A stretch of DNA of 43,104 bases from a virus (IMGVR_UViG_3300025411_001047:1-43104), one strand, 5' to 3'; counted from the first letter of the stretch, positions 1 through 9,565 are shown. Notes: generated from the sequence alone by a model not told the origin. Translations and numbers: made by a program.

Positions 1-515
1 TGATTAAGAGTCATTACTCTACCCATCATATAAGATACCCATTTGTTAGGGTGCGGAAATAGTTTGAGATAATAAGAATAGTCAAATGAAATAGCTAACT
101 TATCTACATCAATTTCTTGATCTAAAGTTACATAACATTTAACTAATTCAGCATAAGTTTTACCTTGTACCACGCCGATAGTTTTAGAATCGTTAACAAA
201 GTCCCATTCTCTCCATAAGCATTTCTTAGCAGACTCAATTGTACCATTACAATCCTCCAATACGTCTGGTATGATATACTCTGTAGGGTTAAGTCTTTGA
301 ATCCAATAAGCATAGCGTTTAGGATTAAAAGATTCACCTAATTCAAAGATAGAATTATCTAATAAGACATGTCTACCCATTTTAACACTATCTTCAAAGA
401 ACTTGTAATATTCTGGGTGAGTTTCGAAGAGGTGCACTAAAGCGTAGCAGTAATCGTTGTATGTACGAGAGATCTCGAGCATACTTAAAGGAGATTCGTG
501 AGATATTTTAATCAT
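1..515 (-). CDS. dpdA: DpdA-like 7-deazaguanine DNA transglycosylase (3' end beyond the window)
   Basis: The first 171 residues of a gene that runs off the left edge. It starts at 515 and its ATG overlaps the polymerase stop as ATGA. I recognise a TGT-like TIM-barrel protein of the phage DpdA type: LLDNSIFELG, then PTEYIIPDVLED with an Asp typical of the base-exchange pocket, then GVVQGKTYAEL and KLAISFDYSYY. Phage DpdA enzymes replace guanine in DNA with preQ0 or a derivative. They are relatives of tRNA-guanine transglycosylase. The queD, queE, queC and amidotransferase genes in this window could supply the base. The C-terminal half, with the zinc site and the second catalytic Asp, is not visible, so a tRNA-acting homologue is not fully excluded. 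Confidence 0.72.
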   Translation of the reverse strand, partial: MIKISHESPLSMLEISRTYNDYCYALVHLFETHPEYYKFFEDSVKMGRHVLLDNSIFELGESFNPKRYAYWIQRLNPTEYIIPDVLEDCNGTIESAKKCLWREWDFVNDSKTIGVVQGKTYAELVKCYVTLDQEIDVDKLAISFDYSYYLKLFPHPNKWVSYMMGRVMTLN

Positions 516-3076
516 GTGAATAGGTCAAATAAGTCTGTTTGTGCTTGATTGTTTACTTGTGGTAACTGCCAGTTAAGAGCTTCATAAACTGCTTTTACTG
601 GAGGTACTATAATTGTATCGAACATTTCTTCATAATCAACTTGAAAATCGTTTAATTCTGGTGGAAAACTAACAGGGTAGCAAAGAGTATCAATATTATA
701 CCTGTTAGGCGCAATATAAATCTTCTTTACCTTACCACCTGAAGTAATGCGTTCGTACTTTGTTTCTAACCCTCTATGTTTTAATAGCATGTTATACCAA
801 ATAGCTCCTTTGACATGATTAGGTGTACCTTTAGCTATTTTAAACCCTTCTGAACGTACTTCATGTTTTTCTAAATCACTTAAACCACCTCTAATAGCTA
901 CATCGTCAATAGATAATGATTTAAACCCATCATAAACGTCTCTATAAATAGTGTTTGCTTTATTTTGATCTTGTACTAATAAGCTATTCTCAATAACCTT
1001 TTTAATTAGTTCTTTAGCTTTCTTAGGGGTAGTAGAACGTGCAATTTCAACACCAACATATTTAAACTTACTAACATCTGCACCTTCGTCATTTAATACA
1101 TGTATAATGTAGCGTTTCTTTTCAAGGTATACTCCTACATCACAGATAGATTCACGTTTGAAGAAATAGCGTGGGTCTATTGAGTTGAGTTTATCTTTAG
1201 CCCATTGTTTAATATGTTCGTTAAGATATACACCTAATTCGTCATCAATGAACTTTAAACCTTCTTTATTAACCTTGTTTTCAGTTAATATGTTTAACTT
1301 CATTTGATCTAATAAAGGTTGAATAGTAACGTGAGTACTATCCGTATCGTTATATATAGTTAACGATTTACCAGTGTAGCCAAACCTTTCCTTAGCGTAT
1401 TGATCAATGATATCACTTGCTTGCTTAACCACTGACTGACCAGTAAGAGTAATGCTACCGGCGTGATCACTATCGCAAATAGGGCTAAACTTATTAGCAA
1501 AAACACCGTAAATGGAGTTAAGAAGAATTTTGATAACGTGCTGAATGGTGTCAGCTCGTTCCATATTAAACTTACACGTTTTGTACTCATCTGTATCTGT
1601 AGTTAACTTACTTAGTTTCTTTTTAAATTCGACGTACTGATTTTTATTGGTTACACGCTCTTTATACAGCCCATCAATTAATGCAGGCACCACACCTTTT
1701 TTCTTTTGCGTGTATAGTACATTTGCTTTAGATAGAGCAAGTTTTTCAACCTGCATAAACTGTATAAACTTTTCATGCGATAGTGGCTGCTCTTTGTTAT
1801 TACCGTAACGAATAACCACTTCAGTATCACTCTTACTAACTATTTTACCGAACTTAGTCTCCGGGGATATATTCAAGGTAATAATGGTATTAGGGTATAG
1901 TGAGTTAGCGTCATAACTTACTATAGACTTTTGTAGGCCTCTTTCTGGTTCTCTTACGAAACCACCCTGAATTTCCTCGCGTAGAGGTCCTTCAACGAAT
2001 GTTGGTATAACCATACCGTGTTTATATGCTTGTAGTGCAACGCACCCGGTAACAATAGAAACTTTACCTAAAGCTGCTTCAAACGAGGTTAGTCCTTTGT
2101 AAGCTAACATACGAATAATCTTAAAGAATTGCAGTTTCTTTTCCATTCGTACTAACAGGTCAACGTCTTGAATATTATAATCTACAAAGTTATTCCAGTC
2201 GTTTTCAGATAGAGAAGCTAAGTTGGTAGCGTTGATAGCTAATTTACCTTCACCTAATTCGTGTTGTGCCACAAAGTTTAGTGCATACGACTCTAACAAA
2301 CCGCGAGCAAAACCTCTGTACACTTCGAGATAATCCATTGCAGATATACCATGAATATACCAACGATCTAACTCTTGACCTTTAACAAAGATACCTTTAC
2401 GACACCAAAGACTTTTTACTGGGGATAACCTCTTAGCTGCGTCTTCTCCTAATAAGTTATTAATACGGTTAATTAAATAAGGGAAGTCGAAAAAGTCTGT
2501 ATTCCACCCTGATAGTATATCAGGGTAATAACCGCTTTCCCAGAACTCTAAAAACTTTTCTAAAAGGTTATATTCACTTGTGCATTGAGTGTATATAACG
2601 TTATCACGAGTCGGAGTATAAGGCTTACAACCCCAGGTATAAAAGTGTTCAGAAAGGTTATCATATATAGTTAACAGATTGATAGGATGCTTTGCATCCT
2701 TAGCTTCAGGGAACTCATCCGGTGAATAAACTTCGATATCAAGAAAGCAAACCTTTAATGGGTTAGCAGAAAACTCAGGTTTTTCGTATTCGTCTTTAAA
2801 CTGCTCAATAAGAAATTGTTGCTCTACCTGAATATTGTGATATAGACGTTTAATGGCGCCGTCTTGTGCAGCTTTATTACGATCAAAGTTACTCTTAAAT
2901 ACTTTTTTCTTTAACTTAGTATTAAAGATAGATAAAGCATCAGCTGTTTCAGCATTTGTCTCTACATAAAAATAAGGCTGATAAGGTGTTTTTTTGATTA
3001 CACGCTTACCATTCTCATCCCACGTAAAGAGATGACACATACTATCTCGTTGACTGTAATAAATGTTACGATACAC
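512..3076 (-). CDS. 43: Family B DNA polymerase, T4 gp43-like
   Basis: An 854-residue replicative polymerase with a 3'-5' proofreading exonuclease. Exo I is DIE at residues 113-115, Exo II is SGWNTDFFDFPYL near 189-201, and Exo III is YNIQDVDLL near 300-308. Polymerase motif A is SYDANSLYP (387-395), motif B is KILLNSIYG (516-524) and motif C is YNDTDS (575-580). All catalytic acidic residues are present and the length is close to that of T4 gp43 (898). The C-terminus ends in a short hydrophobic tail (DLFDLF), a plausible sliding-clamp peptide (inference). It lies 32 bases after a glycosyltransferase gene and overlaps the DpdA-like gene by 4 bases, so modification enzyme and polymerase are probably co-transcribed. 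Confidence 0.97.
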   Translation of the reverse strand: MYRNIYYSQRDSMCHLFTWDENGKRVIKKTPYQPYFYVETNAETADALSIFNTKLKKKVFKSNFDRNKAAQDGAIKRLYHNIQVEQQFLIEQFKDEYEKPEFSANPLKVCFLDIEVYSPDEFPEAKDAKHPINLLTIYDNLSEHFYTWGCKPYTPTRDNVIYTQCTSEYNLLEKFLEFWESGYYPDILSGWNTDFFDFPYLINRINNLLGEDAAKRLSPVKSLWCRKGIFVKGQELDRWYIHGISAMDYLEVYRGFARGLLESYALNFVAQHELGEGKLAINATNLASLSENDWNNFVDYNIQDVDLLVRMEKKLQFFKIIRMLAYKGLTSFEAALGKVSIVTGCVALQAYKHGMVIPTFVEGPLREEIQGGFVREPERGLQKSIVSYDANSLYPNTIITLNISPETKFGKIVSKSDTEVVIRYGNNKEQPLSHEKFIQFMQVEKLALSKANVLYTQKKKGVVPALIDGLYKERVTNKNQYVEFKKKLSKLTTDTDEYKTCKFNMERADTIQHVIKILLNSIYGVFANKFSPICDSDHAGSITLTGQSVVKQASDIIDQYAKERFGYTGKSLTIYNDTDSTHVTIQPLLDQMKLNILTENKVNKEGLKFIDDELGVYLNEHIKQWAKDKLNSIDPRYFFKRESICDVGVYLEKKRYIIHVLNDEGADVSKFKYVGVEIARSTTPKKAKELIKKVIENSLLVQDQNKANTIYRDVYDGFKSLSIDDVAIRGGLSDLEKHEVRSEGFKIAKGTPNHVKGAIWYNMLLKHRGLETKYERITSGGKVKKIYIAPNRYNIDTLCYPVSFPPELNDFQVDYEEMFDTIIVPPVKAVYEALNWQLPQVNNQAQTDLFDLFT

Positions 3077-3108
3077 AGGTCATTATTATGTGACCTTCCA
3101 CAAAAATA

Positions 3109-4272
3109 TCAAGAGAAATATACTTTGCAATACTCATCTATATGGTCTTCTAACCAATATTTTGTAGCATTTTTACGAGCAATATCCGATTCGGTTAGAT
3201 ATGTACGGCGATCACTTAATGTTTTCTTGATAACACTTACCATTTCATCTGCTGTATCAAATCTCAATGGAGCGTTTTTATATGGTTCTAAGTTTTGACA
3301 AACACAAGGTATACCTAATGCACCAGCTTCAATGTGTTTAATATTGGCTTTAGCTAAATTAAACCTATTATTCTGTAATGGAGCTATTACCATATTAACG
3401 TTTAAAGCATTGAATGCATAGGGATAATCCCAGAGTTTCGTCCAACCAATATACTCTATATCACCACTACGTACATAGTCTGCAAGCTCTTGTGGGCAAC
3501 CGCCCATTAATACCCATTTAAACTGCTTGACTGTTTTCTTAATGACATCCAATATATCACCGAAATCGTCTTTAATTCCAGGCACCCCTGCAACATTAAA
3601 ATGTGTAGGGCTACCGATATAACCAATACGTGGTCGGCGCTTGTTGGTTTCGTAATTTTCTGATATCTTAGTCTTATTATAAAACCTATCCATCCAGAAC
3701 TTCGGCATATAGTTAGGCAATACAATACCAGGTACACCTGACTTCTCCTGATAATACTTAGCCATATACTCAGTTGGAGCAGTAATGCCATCACATAGCT
3801 GCATTATCTCGATAGCGGTTTTACCAATACTTGGATCAACAAATGCTTCACGAGCCTTATTATATAAAGGAATATCTTCAGGAAATATTACATCGTCAAT
3901 TTCATAATATATCTTAAAATTATTAGTTTTTTCTGAAATACTCTTTAAGAACTTTACAAATTGTAATTGAGTGGGGGTAACTTGTCTTTGTATTCTTACA
4001 GAAGAAATACCTTGATAGAAGTTCTCCTGTAAAATCATAAAGTTATTGTTATTAATAATACCTAATTGATGTGCATTAATAACTGATTCAGGCCAATGCA
4101 TACGCCAGAAACCACAACCTTGATGGTCTGCAGCAAAACTCACTGCACGTTTCATACCACCTGGTGTCTCCATTACTGGAAGTGGTGTATCAACCACCGG
4201 GCTACCAAAAGCAGGTGCCCCAAGAGGCATTTGCGGTGCACCGATTACTAAGCCGTTATTAGGAAATATCAT
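3109..4272 (-). CDS. GT4-like glycosyltransferase (GT-B fold)
   Basis: A 387-residue protein. Residues about 1-40 are a Pro/Gly/Ala-rich leader unlike a usual GT start. The rest looks like a GT-B enzyme. The C-terminal Rossmann half has RIGYIGSPTH, then a WVLMGG strand, a YIGW element, and near the end HIEAGALGIPCVCQN, the family's nucleotide-sugar binding loop. It should move a sugar from a nucleotide donor, but acceptor and donor cannot be read. It overlaps the end of gene 46 by 14 bases and sits just before the polymerase gene, so it belongs to the replication operon. A second in-frame ATG at codon 15 is possible. Confidence 0.75.
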   Translation of the reverse strand: MIFPNNGLVIGAPQMPLGAPAFGSPVVDTPLPVMETPGGMKRAVSFAADHQGCGFWRMHWPESVINAHQLGIINNNNFMILQENFYQGISSVRIQRQVTPTQLQFVKFLKSISEKTNNFKIYYEIDDVIFPEDIPLYNKAREAFVDPSIGKTAIEIMQLCDGITAPTEYMAKYYQEKSGVPGIVLPNYMPKFWMDRFYNKTKISENYETNKRRPRIGYIGSPTHFNVAGVPGIKDDFGDILDVIKKTVKQFKWVLMGGCPQELADYVRSGDIEYIGWTKLWDYPYAFNALNVNMVIAPLQNNRFNLAKANIKHIEAGALGIPCVCQNLEPYKNAPLRFDTADEMVSVIKKTLSDRRTYLTESDIARKNATKYWLEDHIDEYCKVYFS

Positions 4273-6082
4273 AAGTTGTTGTTCTTGTTGTTATGCCGTT
4301 TTTCTTTTCAAGATATACGATTTCACCACCGATACAGTATTTTTTACTCTCTTTACGGTGAGAAATAATATAAATTGATTCATTGTAATTATCTACCCTT
4401 TCTTTAAGAATATCAAGTACTAACTCAATACCTTTTTCATCCAATGATGAATCAAATAATTCATCAAACATACTCAAGTTAAGCCAAACATCAGCCTGTG
4501 CTCTACGGATATCTTGAAACGTAAATAACATTGCAAGATCGATAGCTTTACGCTCTGCACCGGAAAAGTTAAAATAGCTACACTGACTTCCACGCTCGTT
4601 GGTAATAGTCTCTTCAAAAAACTCGTTAAATGTAACGATACTATTGCTTTCAAGTCTACGCAAATATTGTGCTAAACGCATGTTTAATACTTGTAGTATC
4701 TTTTTAACAATATACGACTTCACTCCTTCTTCGTCCACAATAAACTTAGCAGACTCAACTATATCTATTCTTTCTTGTAAAGAGCTAATTTGTTTTTTAG
4801 TCTCGTTTTGCCTTGTAACAATAGCATCTATAATATCTTGATAGTTATTAGAGTCTTTGTTGAGCTGATCTATATCTACGACTAATGAAGATTGCCACTC
4901 ATTGAGTTGCTTAACACGATTATTAATGTTTTCTACTTCTTTCTTACGAATATTAAAGTCGTTTATTTTCTTCTGAATTGTTACTATAGCCTTTTCAACT
5001 TTATCTAATTGCTCTTGTGCTTCTACTAAAAGCGGCTTTTGTGTATCAATAACCTCTGTGTACTTTTGTATTTCAGTCTGACACTCCGCTTTATCTTTTT
5101 CATATTGAGTGTTTACAGCTTCAGCTAAGTCTTTACCGCAATGAGGGCATTTACTATCTACCTTCTTTAGCTTTTTAATACGATCATTATTAAGTTTGAT
5201 ATGTGTTTCCGCTTCAGTAATAAGCTTGTTTATAGTAGCTATTTTACGGTCGCATGCTGTTTCAGCTGTTTTTAATGTAGATAGCTTATCTTGTATTTGC
5301 TTTTCTGCTACTGTATCTACTGACTCTAAACTGTTAAGCTTTTCATCTATACCTGCCAGTTCCTTAGCATTGTTAGACTGACGTGTTAATAGAACTTCAA
5401 GTCTTTTCTTTTTAGTGTCTTCATAAGTTTCTTTTTGTTTAATCGCGTCTGCTAAAGATCTGTTAGTTTCTTCTACTTTTGTACTTTCAATATCAAGTAA
5501 GCGTTTTGCTTCATTATAATCAAAGCGTGCAAAACTTAACATATTACTAAACACTTCTAAACCAAGTATGCCTTCAATAAACTTGCGTTTCTCGATCTTC
5601 TTCTGTGCCATGAAAGGTACAGTGGTATTAATTGTCATAACAACACTGTTCTGAAATATTTCAGAAGAGGTTTTAATAGTGTCGACTATCAACTCTGTAG
5701 TTTGCGGTACACCAGATCTGGTAACGTCTTCACCATTAATAAAGAAGAAACATTTAGTGGGGTTAAGTGTTCTTAGCACTCGACATTCATTATTAATACC
5801 ATCTTGCTGATAAGTAAATTCAAGCTCGACTTCACACAACTGATCCGGTGCTTGATCGTTTACTATGTTTTCTTTTTTAAGATCGCGTATAGTGCTACCG
5901 TACAGAGCAAAATGCACTGCGTCAGCAATAGTGGACTTTCCAACGCCATTCGCTCTATCAGCTTTATCATAATTTTTACCTGTAATAATATTTAGTCCAG
6001 GCTTAAAATCTACAACTACCGGTCTTTTACCTACAGACAGGAAATTAGTAATTTTTAAATGTTTGAAATAAACATAACGCAT
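4259..6082 (-). CDS. 46: Recombination endonuclease ATPase subunit, gp46-like (SbcC/Rad50 family)
   Basis: A 607-residue SMC-type ATPase. The Walker A loop is NGVGKST at about 45-51. A long coiled coil is broken by the zinc hook CPHC at 312-315. The ABC signature region is FSGAERKAIDLAM and Walker B is MFDELFDSSLD. With gp47 it forms the Mre11/Rad50-like nuclease that resects DNA ends for recombination-dependent replication. In T4 genes 46 and 47 are close together. Here five GT genes and a nucleotide hydrolase gene lie between them. A TATATTATACT sequence upstream (about 6093-6112) resembles the one before uvsY and may be an internal promoter (weak). Confidence 0.95.
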   Translation of the reverse strand: MRYVYFKHLKITNFLSVGKRPVVVDFKPGLNIITGKNYDKADRANGVGKSTIADAVHFALYGSTIRDLKKENIVNDQAPDQLCEVELEFTYQQDGINNECRVLRTLNPTKCFFFINGEDVTRSGVPQTTELIVDTIKTSSEIFQNSVVMTINTTVPFMAQKKIEKRKFIEGILGLEVFSNMLSFARFDYNEAKRLLDIESTKVEETNRSLADAIKQKETYEDTKKKRLEVLLTRQSNNAKELAGIDEKLNSLESVDTVAEKQIQDKLSTLKTAETACDRKIATINKLITEAETHIKLNNDRIKKLKKVDSKCPHCGKDLAEAVNTQYEKDKAECQTEIQKYTEVIDTQKPLLVEAQEQLDKVEKAIVTIQKKINDFNIRKKEVENINNRVKQLNEWQSSLVVDIDQLNKDSNNYQDIIDAIVTRQNETKKQISSLQERIDIVESAKFIVDEEGVKSYIVKKILQVLNMRLAQYLRRLESNSIVTFNEFFEETITNERGSQCSYFNFSGAERKAIDLAMLFTFQDIRRAQADVWLNLSMFDELFDSSLDEKGIELVLDILKERVDNYNESIYIISHRKESKKYCIGGEIVYLEKKNGITTRTTTYDIS

Positions 6083-6126
6083 TACCTAATAGTATAATAT
6101 AGAACTATCTTTTTTCTACTGTAAAC

Positions 6127-6909
6127 TTATTTAACGTTTGCAAACTTAGAACCTACCGGTCTAAGTGTAACTTTTTCACCACCAAACAAATCAGTAGGGT
6201 TAAACTGTGTAAATAATTGACTATATAGTTCTTTATCAAAACTGTACTTGTTACCAGCTTCACAAGCTTCTCTATAGAGCTTTAAACCGTACTTATGTGC
6301 AAGACTGGTCATTATTGCTTGTTCAGTTCTATGTTCAATAAATTCCGGAGCTTCTGCAGCAAGAATACTTTTATCAAACGTTGTAGCTAATGGGTTGACA
6401 CAATATGTTAACCATTCCATTAAAAACTGTGTAGCTTTCCATTTACCTTTTTGAAATAACATAAACCGTGCAACACCAGCCTGTACGTTGTAATATTTAG
6501 GGTCGTTTTGTCCCATCACAATGTAACAATCTTTCTTGCACCAATAAGAGTGTGTTTGTCCGTTAGCCGCAAATAGCATTACACCACCGTCTTTATCGCA
6601 TTGATTAAACAATACATTTAAATCACTAACAGGGTAACAATCAGCATCTGTAAATAGCACTATATCACCGTCTTGTAGGTTTTGTAAAGCATGATATATT
6701 ATAAATGGTTTCCAGCAATACCATCCAAAACCTCTTTTATGCGGGTGTTCCCAAAGCCATTTATTTTGTTCAAAGAATGGTTGTTTCATTAACCATACAT
6801 CATCGTACACTTTAACTTCATCAGCACCGAATTTAATACCGTCTTGAACTATTATACGAGTGGTGTCATCATAGATATTACCACCAAAAGTAATGTATAC
6901 TTTTTTCAT
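6127..6909 (-). CDS. Glycosyltransferase, GT-A type with DAD motif
   Basis: A 260-residue protein. It begins KKVYITFGG and contains GFGWYCWKPFII at about 60-71, followed by GDIVLFTDADCYPVSDL with the metal-binding DAD at 88-90. That order is typical of small GT-A nucleotide-sugar transferases found in capsule clusters and in phages. Its family number cannot be assigned by eye. The start codon overlaps the previous gene's stop (TAATG). The last about 20 residues, rich in Lys, Val and Arg, end without a membrane segment, so a soluble cytoplasmic enzyme is expected. Acceptor unknown. Confidence 0.7.
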   Translation of the reverse strand: MKKVYITFGGNIYDDTTRIIVQDGIKFGADEVKVYDDVWLMKQPFFEQNKWLWEHPHKRGFGWYCWKPFIIYHALQNLQDGDIVLFTDADCYPVSDLNVLFNQCDKDGGVMLFAANGQTHSYWCKKDCYIVMGQNDPKYYNVQAGVARFMLFQKGKWKATQFLMEWLTYCVNPLATTFDKSILAAEAPEFIEHRTEQAIMTSLAHKYGLKLYREACEAGNKYSFDKELYSQLFTQFNPTDLFGGEKVTLRPVGSKFANVK

Positions 6910-7664
6910 TATAATTTAGCCCAAGGCCATGTGCTGACGTATCTTAGTAAGTCTTCTTTTTTAGCATTTAATACTTTATCGAATTCTTTTCTATTATTAT
7001 TATAATATGGGTTAGCTTCACTGCTATCTTGAGATCTTACATGATCAATATGATATAAAGGACCATTTACTCTTGCAATACGGTAACCAAGTATTTCAAA
7101 ACGCTTTAACCGTTCCCAGTCTTCACAGCCCCAAGATACACAATTTTCATTTTCCATTCCACCCTCTATAAAGGCTTTTTTGTACCAAAATACAGCACCA
7201 CCAAAGGAATTTTTACCGAAATTTTGATATGTATCAGGGTTTAAGTTAGCCGGGTCTAAGTTTACAATTTCCTTTAAAACATCACGTTTAATGTTAACAA
7301 AATAACCACTATAAGGATATACACAGTCTAAGTTATTGCTTTTTAATAAATTATATGCTTTTACAATTTGTTTTACAGGAAATATTACATCACAATCATA
7401 ATTAGCTATAAAATCAGTTGTGGCTTGCTTAGCCATATTGTTAAGATAACGAGTACGGTGAAACACACCGTCATTTTGTTCATAAACATGTGTAATACTG
7501 TATTTATTTTTAAATATAGGTTTAGGTCCGTTTTCATACACAATTATATTAGTATCAAAATTGTGTAACAAATACTCGATAACATAGTTGAGATTGAATG
7601 CTCTATCATCACTATCAATTCTGACAGGTATTGTGAATGTTAGGTTTTTTAAATCAATTTTCAT
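6909..7664 (-). CDS. GT2/GT7-like glycosyltransferase
   Basis: A 251-residue GT-A enzyme. It opens with a typical strand (LTFTIPVRIDSDDR), has the DxD-type triplet DCD at 90-92, and carries FGGAVFWYKKAF followed by VSWGCEDWE at 176-184. The GGA...WGxEDxE arrangement is the hallmark of the galactosyltransferase C-terminal region (GT7) and of related chondroitin-polymerase-type GT2 enzymes. It therefore probably transfers a hexose or hexosamine (family knowledge, not proof). It overlaps its upstream neighbour as ATGA and its downstream neighbour as TAATG, so the order with the adjacent GTs is fixed by translational coupling. Confidence 0.75.
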   Translation of the reverse strand: MKIDLKNLTFTIPVRIDSDDRAFNLNYVIEYLLHNFDTNIIVYENGPKPIFKNKYSITHVYEQNDGVFHRTRYLNNMAKQATTDFIANYDCDVIFPVKQIVKAYNLLKSNNLDCVYPYSGYFVNIKRDVLKEIVNLDPANLNPDTYQNFGKNSFGGAVFWYKKAFIEGGMENENCVSWGCEDWERLKRFEILGYRIARVNGPLYHIDHVRSQDSSEANPYYNNNRKEFDKVLNAKKEDLLRYVSTWPWAKL

Positions 7665-7975
7665 TGGTATTCTTTTCTATCGTCTAATTCTGGTTTATTT
7701 TTTTCCGTCCACATCATACACATAATATTCCACACAGCAGCTGCAGCATGATCCTCACTGTCTTCTCCTTGCCAGTATTTCATTAAATGACGCTGTGCAC
7801 TGTCATAATATACTGACGTATTCATACCTTTCTTCCAGTTATTGAAACCGTACTTCTGCCCGCCTACAACAAAGTGGCTTGCCACTCTCATTAATTCTTC
7901 ATGAGGCACCAGGCTAACTCTTGGTTTGCCAACATCAGTGTCTCTTTGTGCACCTGTATCAAATTGTCTTTTCAT
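7661..7975 (-). CDS. dATP/dGTP diphosphohydrolase N-terminal-domain-like protein
   Basis: A 104-residue protein that resembles a small phage domain annotated as dATP/dGTP diphosphohydrolase, N-terminal. The visible pattern is GKPRVSLVP, then VGGQKYGFNNWKKG, then a helix with RHLMKYWQGEDSEDHAAAAVWN. The His/Glu/Asp-rich helix pair resembles all-alpha MazG-like NTP hydrolases that bind metal. If active it would alter the purine dNTP pool. It lies inside a run of glycosyltransferases with short overlaps on both sides, so it is co-expressed with sugar-transfer enzymes. A direct role in the deazaguanine pathway is not required, because DpdA works after replication. Confidence 0.6.
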   Translation of the reverse strand: MKRQFDTGAQRDTDVGKPRVSLVPHEELMRVASHFVVGGQKYGFNNWKKGMNTSVYYDSAQRHLMKYWQGEDSEDHAAAAVWNIMCMMWTEKNKPELDDRKEYQ

Positions 7976-8780
7976 TTTGTAATATATTGTTATATATCCA
8001 ATCTTCTGATAAAATATAGTTTTGTGCTAATTTAAAGTTTTCTTCAATAGCTGCTTTCTTACTATCGTATAATTCTACTGTACAATTTTTAAGCTTCTCT
8101 TTTAAATCATACAAGTCATTAAAGATAATAAAACCATCAGTATTAAAGAATTTATCAATAGAAGGACACCCCCAGTATATAGGAATTGTACCAGACATCA
8201 AGGTATCAATAAGCTTTTCTGTAAAATAAAAATCTCTCTTACAGTTTTCAATTGCAAAATGATATCGGTAATCCGCTAATCCTTCTATTTTATGCATGGG
8301 GTTTTTCTTAAACTGAATATAGGAAGGACCGAAAGCATCCACCTTATTACCAGCGGCTTGTATTATTTGATGTCTTAATTTGTGACCGGGCAGTTGGTTT
8401 TTGTTCGAAGCTATAATAGAGAACATTTTGCTCTTTTCATATATTTTTCTTTCAGGTACTTCTAACCAACACCCTCCAACCGGATACCATTTAGCGTTTG
8501 GTAAAGACAAAAACTCTTTATCGTGTGTCCATATTTCTTTATAAAAAGCTGAATTAGCTTTGACATACTCATATGGCTGTGGGTTAATTTCATAAGGTTC
8601 TAATAACCATGCAATATTGCCTTTATCTAATTGGTAATCAGTACACACCACATCAGTTCCATGTGGAGCGTCGCTGCGGTTCCATATTATATGTTCAGAA
8701 ATGCTTACTGGTGGTGTTGGATTATTACTAAACGCGCAGTGACCGAAATTAGAGTCTTTTATGTATAATTCTTTTTTCAT
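7959..8780 (-). CDS. GT10-type fucosyltransferase-like protein
   Basis: A 273-residue protein. I start it at the ATG at 8780 because this gives an ATGA overlap with the upstream gene; an ATG four codons earlier (8792) is also possible. Residues about 174-204 hold the GT10 signature: YHFAIENC, then FYFTEKLIDTLMSGTIPIYWG. In GT10 (alpha-1,3/1,4-fucosyltransferases) this segment binds GDP-fucose. The length is that of a catalytic domain alone, with no membrane-anchoring basic tail like that of Helicobacter enzymes. It sits directly after a GT11-type gene. No GDP-fucose synthesis gene is in the window. Some family members use other donors. Confidence 0.78.
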   Translation of the reverse strand: MKKELYIKDSNFGHCAFSNNPTPPVSISEHIIWNRSDAPHGTDVVCTDYQLDKGNIAWLLEPYEINPQPYEYVKANSAFYKEIWTHDKEFLSLPNAKWYPVGGCWLEVPERKIYEKSKMFSIIASNKNQLPGHKLRHQIIQAAGNKVDAFGPSYIQFKKNPMHKIEGLADYRYHFAIENCKRDFYFTEKLIDTLMSGTIPIYWGCPSIDKFFNTDGFIIFNDLYDLKEKLKNCTVELYDSKKAAIEENFKLAQNYILSEDWIYNNILQNEKTI

Positions 8781-9565
8781 ACTTTTATCCACCCCTCTGC
8801 TTGCAAATCTTTACCATCTGATGGCCCGTTAATACCAAACCACTGTTTGGGCATAACAACAACTTTATCTCTATTTGTGTTTAACCAAGCTGCCCACCAT
8901 GAAAAGGAGGAATTAGTTATTATATTGTTGCTACACAAAGACATCATAACAAAATCATCCATGTCGTTTCTACCTTGCATAAATAATACCTTTTTACCTG
9001 TTTTAGTAAACAGTTGTTTATTTTCTTTACACCAATTTATGTCATCAGACATTACTATATAAGTGTTAACAGTGGTTAAGCTTTCAACTTTAAGTTGAGC
9101 GTTATACCAATAGGTTTCAGGTTGCTGTACATGTATATCAGGGTATTTTAAATAGTCTCCGCGACGTACATGTATAGAGCATGTATTGGTTATACCATTT
9201 AAAGAGTCTTTTATTGGTTGTATATACTCATTTTTAAATGTAAAGAAATTGCGTATTGTGTTTTTTGCTTCAGGAGAACTGAAGTATTTTTCACTTTGAA
9301 AATAACCTTCAAGGTATGTAAATGTATTTTTTGGCAACACTACCGGGTTATAATCAAAGCTCTGTTCTTTTACAATATTACCTGTTCCTGGCGCTAAACC
9401 CGGTAACTGCTCGTTAAAGTAACGATTATTACTCCATTCTGCAAAACCATACTTTAAATTATTGCTGATAGCAATACCTATCGTACTTGCAATTAAAAAT
9501 AATTGATTACCAAACCCATAACCACTACGTTTTACGTTAGTTATACCTAAATGTGTTACTTGCAT
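8777..9565 (-). CDS. GT11-type alpha-1,2-fucosyltransferase-like protein
   Basis: A 262-residue enzyme with the GT11 motifs in order: GFGNQLF at 17-23, HVRRGDYL at 132-139 (the GDP-fucose-binding HxRRxD motif), SDDINWC near 173, and NSSFSWWAAWLN at 218-229. Family members add fucose in alpha-1,2 linkage to galactose, as in O-antigen and H-type structures. The gene overlaps the upstream GT2 by 10 bases and the GT10-type gene by 4, so the two fucosyltransferase types are translated together. All motif residues look intact, so I expect an active enzyme. Confidence 0.88.
   Translation of the reverse strand: MQVTHLGITNVKRSGYGFGNQLFLIASTIGIAISNNLKYGFAEWSNNRYFNEQLPGLAPGTGNIVKEQSFDYNPVVLPKNTFTYLEGYFQSEKYFSSPEAKNTIRNFFTFKNEYIQPIKDSLNGITNTCSIHVRRGDYLKYPDIHVQQPETYWYNAQLKVESLTTVNTYIVMSDDINWCKENKQLFTKTGKKVLFMQGRNDMDDFVMMSLCSNNIITNSSFSWWAAWLNTNRDKVVVMPKQWFGINGPSDGKDLQAEGWIKV

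Noticed and set aside
143-337. 64-residue minus-strand open frame
   Set aside because: It lies in another frame within the DpdA-like gene, which is open from 515 to the window edge and has recognisable motifs.
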